From Larix sibirica (lineage: Eukaryota > Streptophyta > Pinopsida > Pinales > Pinaceae): a stretch of 12,151 bases of DNA. Below are positions 8,487-12,151 of the stretch, one piece after another (positions within the stretch are counted from its first letter, which is position 1; each line of letters starts with the position of its first letter). The translations under genes were made by a program, and so were the position numbers. The notes under the pieces are model-generated. The model worked only from the letters and a program-made list of their open reading frames with translations. It was not told where the DNA came from and did no database searches. The DNA is taken from assembly GCA_004151065.3 (NCBI GenBank), contig NWUY0300109331.1, positions 3,962 to 16,112 of the forward strand. The letters are read 5' to 3'.

Positions 8487-8894
8487 AATGTATCTAGGTG
8501 TAAAAGTTCCTTTTCTTGTTTGGATATCTCATATATAGTTCAGTCTCATAGTAGAACATACATATTTATCAGGAAGGGTTGCAAGGCCAAGGAGGGTTGT
8601 GTAGGATGCACCATCCTATGCCACTATAGACCACCAAGCCAGTCCTTGCGTTAAGGGAGGGAACCTTGATTTTGGGATCCATAATTCCAAGTTTGACACA
8701 CTAATGATTCCTTGGATTCAATTGATATTTTGATGATTGGATTTGCAGCAAGGATCTATGGTGCCTGGAGTCAATTCTAGCTATTTATACGCTGAAATTT
8801 CAAACATTATATTTGGTATGGAGGAACAAAATACCTCCAAAGAAACAAAAATAACTCAAAAATGATTTCAAGGGCACCTTAATAATAGCTTTAA
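8487..8894 (-). other. Unassigned link between gag and integrase remnants
   Basis: About 400 bp separates the minus-strand gag from the integrase tail, where a full element would have protease, reverse transcriptase, RNase H and most of integrase (roughly 3 kb). The translation is broken and shows no catalytic motif of those domains. The part at 8570-8690 is richer in GC than its surroundings and contains a small hairpin. Either an internal deletion joined gag to the integrase tail, or two different fragments meet here. Confidence 0.4.
8602..8618. repeat. Small perfect hairpin (7-bp arms, 3-base loop)
   Basis: TAGGATG (8602-8608) and CATCCTA (8612-8618) are exact reverse complements around CAC. 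It sits in the GC-richer patch between the two minus-strand remnants. No function is supported. Confidence 0.6.
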
Positions 8895-9552
8895 TTATTT
8901 GAAAGGATATTTTCTATTGTCTGGTGGAGCTTGTTTGGTTTTCAATGAAATCCTGGTTGCTTTCATGTTTCCCTCTAGATCCCCTGCATCATTGAAAATG
9001 GTTTCCAAGTCAACATATTTCCTTTCTCTCAAATGGAGGGACAACTTAGCTTCAAAACAAAAAGGATATGCAACGATACTAGCATCTTTTGAGGGCTTAA
9101 CAACCTCTAGAATTTGATGATACGACTTACAAAATTTGCTTGTAAATTTTCATACTGATTCTCCATTATTTCTCCATAAAGAATTAAACTATTTCATATA
9201 CTACATACTATCTCTCTTTACTCCCCATTTCTTCGTGAATTTATCTATAAATTAACTGTCCCCAATAATTTACGGAATTATTGGGAAAATTCCTAAAACG
9301 TTTTCTGGCCTCCCATTCTAGGGAATGAGAAAACATTCGAGAGAAAACATCATCTGCTTCAACTAAGAAATTGTTAGTACAATCCTGAAATGCATTGAGG
9401 TGATCTTCAGTGACCAATCCATTTTCTCCATTAATCTTGGGTATCAATTTGACATAACCATTGGGTAGGTCTCCTAGTTGATTCGTTGGAGGAAACACTA
9501 GTGGTTTGAATATGGATTTGAACCAAGGTTTGGAAGGATTTAGGGTCGTGAC
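8895..9552 (-). pseudogene. Degenerate Ty3/Gypsy gag (capsid), minus strand
   Basis: Read from 9552 downward, the first frame gives TLNPSKPWFKSIFKPLVFPP, then YVKLIPKINGENGLVTEDHL, DVFSRMFSHSLEWEARKRF and a stop at 9243-9241. This is the P-K-[FI]-x-G-E, E-D-H-L and L-E-[GW]-x-A-R-x-[WF]-[FR] pattern of Retrotrans_gag. After a frame change near 9240 it continues as FTKKWGVKRDS, SLWRNNGESV-stop-KFTSKF, VVKPSKDASIVAYPFCFEAK, LSLHLRERKYVDLETIFNDA and GDLEGNMKATRIS, ending at a TAA (8897-8895). Motif order and spacing match the family over more than 200 residues. It has no initiating ATG in place, four internal stops and one frameshift. It is a different lineage from the gag at 9589-10421 and points away from it. 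The plus-strand ORF at 8899-9117 is its antisense shadow. Confidence 0.85.
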
Positions 9553-9588
9553 CTAGGGTAGGCTCCTAAATGCAGTCGTGTGTAATAG

Positions 9589-10421
9589 GAAGAATTAATT
9601 TTTGGGGGAAACCAAATTAATTATCTTGTGATAGGTAAACCTTGGAACTCGTTCAATCCATTTTTCCAAGTCCAATTGTCATCTCTTTCCACATTAAATA
9701 TTCCTGATTTGACAAAGTTCACTAATGACCTAGTGCGACATAATTCCAACTGGCCTCCAATACCAACCAAGTTTCCCTCGAACATTCCTAAGTTCAAATG
9801 GAAATATGGAGAAGACCCTGCAAACCATGTGATGGATTTCCATCCATGTCGTTCTTTGAAATCATTAATGGACAATTCTATTAGGTTGGGACTCTTCCAT
9901 GCACCTTGAATAGAACCATTTCCAAATGGTATCTAGAGATCCCAAGCTCTTCTTATAGTGGTTTTATATCTTTGGCTTTGAAACTCCTCACATTCTTTCA
10001 GTTACCAATCGTGTATGAAACTAGGATAGAATTGTTGACATCATTCAGACAAAATAATTCCACCCATATCTCTAATCACATCCATGAATGGAGAAGGAAG
10101 CAACATATGATTAGAGGTTAGGACCATATTTCTTTACTAGTAGACTAGTTTGTTATGTTCTTGTTTCCCTTATATATAGATAAAGGTGTGTCCCATTCTA
10201 GGGTTATGACAACAAAATAAGCCATTGTTAGAGCCCAACAATTAGACCTAGTTTATTTGAAGTTTATGGTTCCTTATGATTTTCTTCCAAATGATCTAAT
10301 GGCTGAAGTAGACCCAACCAAGCCACGTACAATACTCCATGTTGATGGCATGATCGGTTCTATAGAGAATGATGCAGTAAGATCAATGGCTAGTCAAATG
10401 GGATTAATGTCCTTCCACTAA
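9589..10421 (+). pseudogene. Ty3/Gypsy gag (capsid) with one frameshift and several stops
   Basis: The first frame, open from 9589 to a TGA at 9907, reads IPDLTKFTNDLVRHNSNWPP, then PSNIPKFKWKYGEDPANHVM and DNSIRLGLFH. The P-K-F, G-E-D-P-x-N-H-V-M and S-I-R-L-x-L-F blocks are a well-known plant Gypsy gag signature. A frameshift near 9900-9906 moves to the next frame: ISKWYLEIPSSS, LTFFQLPIVYETRIELLTSF and THISNHIHEWRRKQ, then past a stop at 10119 to LLVD-stop-FVMF, AIVRAQQLDLVY and HVDGMIGSIENDAVRSM, ending at TAA 10419-10421. Stops at 10146 and 10218 stand where Trp and Gln would be expected. The start is uncertain because the frame simply opens after a TAG at 9586. The minus ORF at 9621-9875 is its antisense shadow. 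Confidence 0.9.
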
Positions 10422-10700
10422 TACAACGACTATTATTTAAAATAATGTACATGCCATAGGTCCTTCACAAACCTTCAAAATCCTCTTTGTTTAGTCTTTG
10501 ATTAGAAAGGGAACTAACAAGCAATAGGAAAAAATAAAGGTAAGAATAAAAAACAAGGACTTGAAAATAATACAAACACTAATAGAAATGTTGGTGGGGG
10601 CACAAGAGAGAAGAAGAAAGTGAAATTCCCAAGCAATTTTCCAAAAATATCATGCCACTCACCAATGCCCCAAAATGGAGAAAGCACGACACTTGTTATC
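10422..10700 (+). pseudogene. Nucleocapsid region: basic linker and broken zinc knuckle
   Basis: The gag frame continues, after several stops, as IGKNKGKNKKQGLENN, TNRNVGGGTREKKKVKFPSN (10527-10637). A Lys/Asn/Gly-rich linker directly before the knuckle is normal in this gag type and binds RNA. The knuckle is damaged: Ser at 10632 sits where the first Cys should be and the second is lost at a frameshift near 10645. The end survives in the next frame as YHATHQCPKMEKA, with His at 10651 and Cys at 10666 at the correct x4 spacing. The following HLLSHQPVTQQTIVLTNPFP is the usual linker to protease. The minus ORF at 10514-10702 is a shadow. Confidence 0.75.
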
Positions 10701-11547
10701 ACATCAACCCGTGACTCAACAAACTATTGTGCTAACAAATCCTTTTCCTCCTCAAGCCCAACAACTCATCTTTAGGGTTCCTAATAATTTGACACTCTTG
10801 CAAGGGAGAAATTAGGGTGCCCCTTCACATGAAGGGAGAAACACCTCAAATAAAAATGACTACATGTGTGAAGTATATATTAATATTTAGATGCAGACAC
10901 ACAACAGTCTTGCTTCACAATCCAGGTCCAAAGAAAAAGATGTATCTTTGTCATAATCACAACCTTCTTTGCATATAGAGAAACTAGTCATTAATGCAAA
11001 GTTACACCCTCCAAAGGGTATTTTATGGATATTCGCACATAACCCCAATGCCAAATATACCAAAAATTATAGTATTATTGAGGATATATCCCAAGAAGCA
11101 TGTGTCATGTCTTCCTTACAGGATGTTCAAAGTTTGTCTACATAATGAAAGGAATTGTTATCAGTTATAGGTGGTTTGGGCCATTTTGATACACATTCAA
11201 TTACCTTCTATGTGGACACTCACAAGCCTACCTCCCTCATCACACCTCATTTCATATTCAAGTCTCATCTCATTGACCGTACAATCATTTATGAAGGATA
11301 TTTAACCTGTGAAATGTCTCTTTCATGTCGGAATGGTTTAGGATCTCCAAAGATAGTTCCATCCCCAACCATGATGACATCTTCTAATGGCCGATATTTC
11401 AGGCCTCATGGAATCATACCATCATTCACTATTGAATTTAGGGGTAAAATGGTCTCGGTAGAGGTTGAGTTTGTTAATGTTCCATTAGATTACAACATTT
11501 CCCTAGGTTGTAACTGGACATATGCAATGATTTGTTTCTCTCATTAG
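10701..11547 (+). pseudogene. Retropepsin-like aspartic protease (pro) with destroyed active site
   Basis: Retropepsins cut the gag-pol polyprotein inside the particle. The frame starting at 10645 carries LHPPKGILWIFAHNPNAKY, NYSIIEDISQEACVMSSLQD, a TAA-TGA pair at 11143-11148, then LLSVIGGLGHFD, LITPHFIFKSHLIDRTIIYE, CEMSLSCRNGLGSPKIVPSP, NGRYFRPHGIIPSF, GKMVSVEVEFVNVPLDYN and LGCNWTYAM. The order C-x-M-S-x-x-C, then G-R-x-F-x-P-H-G, then V-x-V-x-x-V-x-x-x-P-L-D-Y-N-x-x-L-G-x-x-W matches the plant Gypsy protease. The catalytic D-x-G is Y-E-G here (11290-11298), so the aspartate is lost. The tandem stops match Gln and Arg codons after C-to-T change. The last codon is a TAG at 11545. Confidence 0.85.
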
Positions 11548-12014
11548 TCTTATTATTGATTCGCTTCCCTCACTAGGTACAAATTCTCACCATAAATCAA
11601 TTGTCATTCTAGTGACCTTATCTAGATACCCTATTTGAATCAAATGTCTTGATGGTGGATAATTCCATTAGGGCTTACAAAAATGTGGGTGTTGGGATGT
11701 ATCCTACCCTTATGGGAACCATTGAACTCCCTTTTCCCATTTCATATTGTTGTAACTCAAAATTTCCCTCGCAATGTTTTTCAACATTTCACGAAGTCTT
11801 GCAAATATGTCTTTCTTTTTGCTTTCCCGAAAAAAACATAAATCCAAGTAAGTCTTCTCTAGTATTCATCAATTCATCAATTCAATTTACCTTTGGTCAT
11901 AACCAAATTCCAAGTACTTGTCTTATCTCCAAGCCCTGTAGAAGAAAGGTATTGTCGATTCATAAATATTGTGTTTATCATTGCACCAAAGAGGTGCATT
12001 CTACAGCCCAATAT
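11536..12014 (+). pseudogene. Post-protease spacer and end of the internal region
   Basis: After a frameshift near 11536 the protein goes on in the next frame: LVLLLIRFPH-stop-VQILTINQLSF, then ESNVLMVDNSIRAYKN and VGVGMYPTLMGTIELPFPI (to about 11745). R-F-P-H-Q-G-K-I-x-T-[IV]-x-Q-L and G-V-G-M-x-x-x-L-M-G-T-x-x-x-P are the segments that follow protease in this Gypsy group. From about 11746 to 12014 I recognise nothing, although the frame stays open (and continues into the LTR to a stop ending by about 12032). A full element would have about 3 kb of reverse transcriptase, RNase H and integrase here. A short 8-bp tandem repeat (ATTCATCA twice) lies at 11864-11879. Confidence 0.7.
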
Positions 12015-12022
12015 GGGGGAGA
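12015..12022 (+). promoter_or_regulatory. Polypurine tract (plus-strand priming site)
   Basis: GGGGGAGA directly precedes TGTG. A purine run ending one base before the TG of the 3' LTR is where plus-strand DNA synthesis starts in LTR retrotransposons. The assignment depends on the LTR call next to it. Confidence 0.7.
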
Positions 12023-12055
12023 TGTGTAACTCCTTCCATGCTCATCCTATAGCTG

Positions 12056-12063
12056 ACACGTGT
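12056..12063. promoter_or_regulatory. Palindromic G-box / ABRE-like element ACACGTGT
   Basis: ACACGTGT is a perfect 8-bp palindrome with the CACGTG core bound by plant bZIP and bHLH factors. It lies 77 bp upstream of the TATA box in the putative U3. Function is inferred from the motif. Confidence 0.5.
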
Positions 12064-12139
12064 ATTTTATAAAAAATAATAAAATATTATAAAAAAACAT
12101 GTCGGCTCAGATCAGATTTAAAATATCTAGAACCGCATA

Positions 12140-12147
12140 TATATAAA
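12140..12147 (+). promoter_or_regulatory. TATA box of the putative LTR promoter
   Basis: TATATAAA, about 118 bp into the putative LTR and downstream of the G-box. The transcription start would lie past the window end, so it cannot be confirmed. Confidence 0.5.
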
Positions 12148-12151
12148 ACTA

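Larger units (their letters stand above)
9589..12151 (+). mobile_element. Ty3/Gypsy element, 3' part: gag-protease, polypurine tract, start of 3' LTR
   Basis: Gag, zinc knuckle, retropepsin and the post-protease spacer follow one another on the plus strand and end at a polypurine tract and LTR start. This is the normal order of an LTR retrotransposon internal region, except that reverse transcriptase, RNase H and integrase are missing between the spacer and the tract. No 5' LTR or primer-binding site was found upstream; instead the gag abuts an oppositely oriented gag. The element is therefore 5'-truncated, pol-less and cut at its 3' end by the window edge. Confidence 0.75.
12023..12151 (+). 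mobile_element. Start of 3' LTR (U3), cut by the window end
   Basis: Sequence after the polypurine tract begins TGTGTAACTCC, an LTR-like TG terminus of the kind common in plant Gypsy elements. Within 130 bp it holds a palindromic G-box and a TATA box, as expected of a U3 promoter, in an A/T-rich setting. No matching 5' copy lies in the window, so the LTR boundary is inferred from position and motif only. Confidence 0.65.

Noticed and set aside
8899-9117. Plus-strand ORF of 72 codons
   Set aside because: Antisense shadow of the minus-strand gag, which has clear family motifs.
9621-9875. Minus-strand ORF of 84 codons
   Set aside because: It is the antisense shadow of the well-supported plus-strand gag at the same place.
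9926-9945. TGGTATCTAGAGATCC, similar to the tRNA-iMet primer-binding site TGGTATCAGAGC
   Set aside because: It lies inside gag and encodes the conserved W-Y-x-E-I-P segment; no LTR end precedes it.

Overview
The window looks like nuclear DNA from a plant with a large, repeat-rich genome. It is AT-rich and CpG-poor by eye. I see no intact host gene, bacterial operon, RNA gene or CRISPR array. What can be read is a set of heavily decayed retroelement fragments, mostly Ty3/Gypsy-like. Several share one decay pattern: in-frame stops sit where a Gln, Trp or Arg codon would be expected (CAA/CAG, TGG or CGA turned into TAA, TAG or TGA), plus a few frameshifts. The species cannot be named from the sequence. 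All family assignments are from memory of protein motifs, not from a search.

Layout. (1) 2-505, plus strand: a gag (capsid-type) fragment cut by the window edge. (2) 506-2230: no recognisable gene; it holds a 9-bp-stem hairpin and an exact 27-bp tandem duplication. (3) 2231-3054, minus strand: a weaker gag-like remnant with a charged stretch, two 87-bp repeats and a decayed zinc knuckle. (4) 3055-4242: pyrimidine-rich on the plus strand, with a 29-bp tandem duplication. (5) 4243-6890, plus strand: the most unusual part, a broken ORF with, in order, a hydrophobic N-terminal stretch, a coiled coil, a G-patch-like motif, two or three CCHC-type knuckles and a threefold tandem repeat of about 183-200 bp. 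(6) 6891-8283: nothing assignable. (7) 8284-9552, minus strand: a second Gypsy gag (8895-9552), followed after only about 400 bp by the C-terminal end of an integrase (8284-8486). (8) 9589-12151, plus strand: a third Gypsy fragment with gag, zinc knuckle, retropepsin and post-protease spacer, then a polypurine tract and the start of a 3' LTR with a palindromic G-box and a TATA box.

The gags at 8895-9552 and 9589-10421 lie head to head with under 40 bp between them and no LTR or leader, so both are 5'-truncated or rearranged. No reverse transcriptase or RNase H core was recognised, although gag or nucleocapsid remnants of about four lineages are present. The 3' element passes from the protease spacer to its polypurine tract in under 300 bp, so its pol region is missing. 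None of these genes looks able to make a working protein; the LTR promoter motifs and the G-patch/zinc-knuckle ORF are the parts most worth following up.
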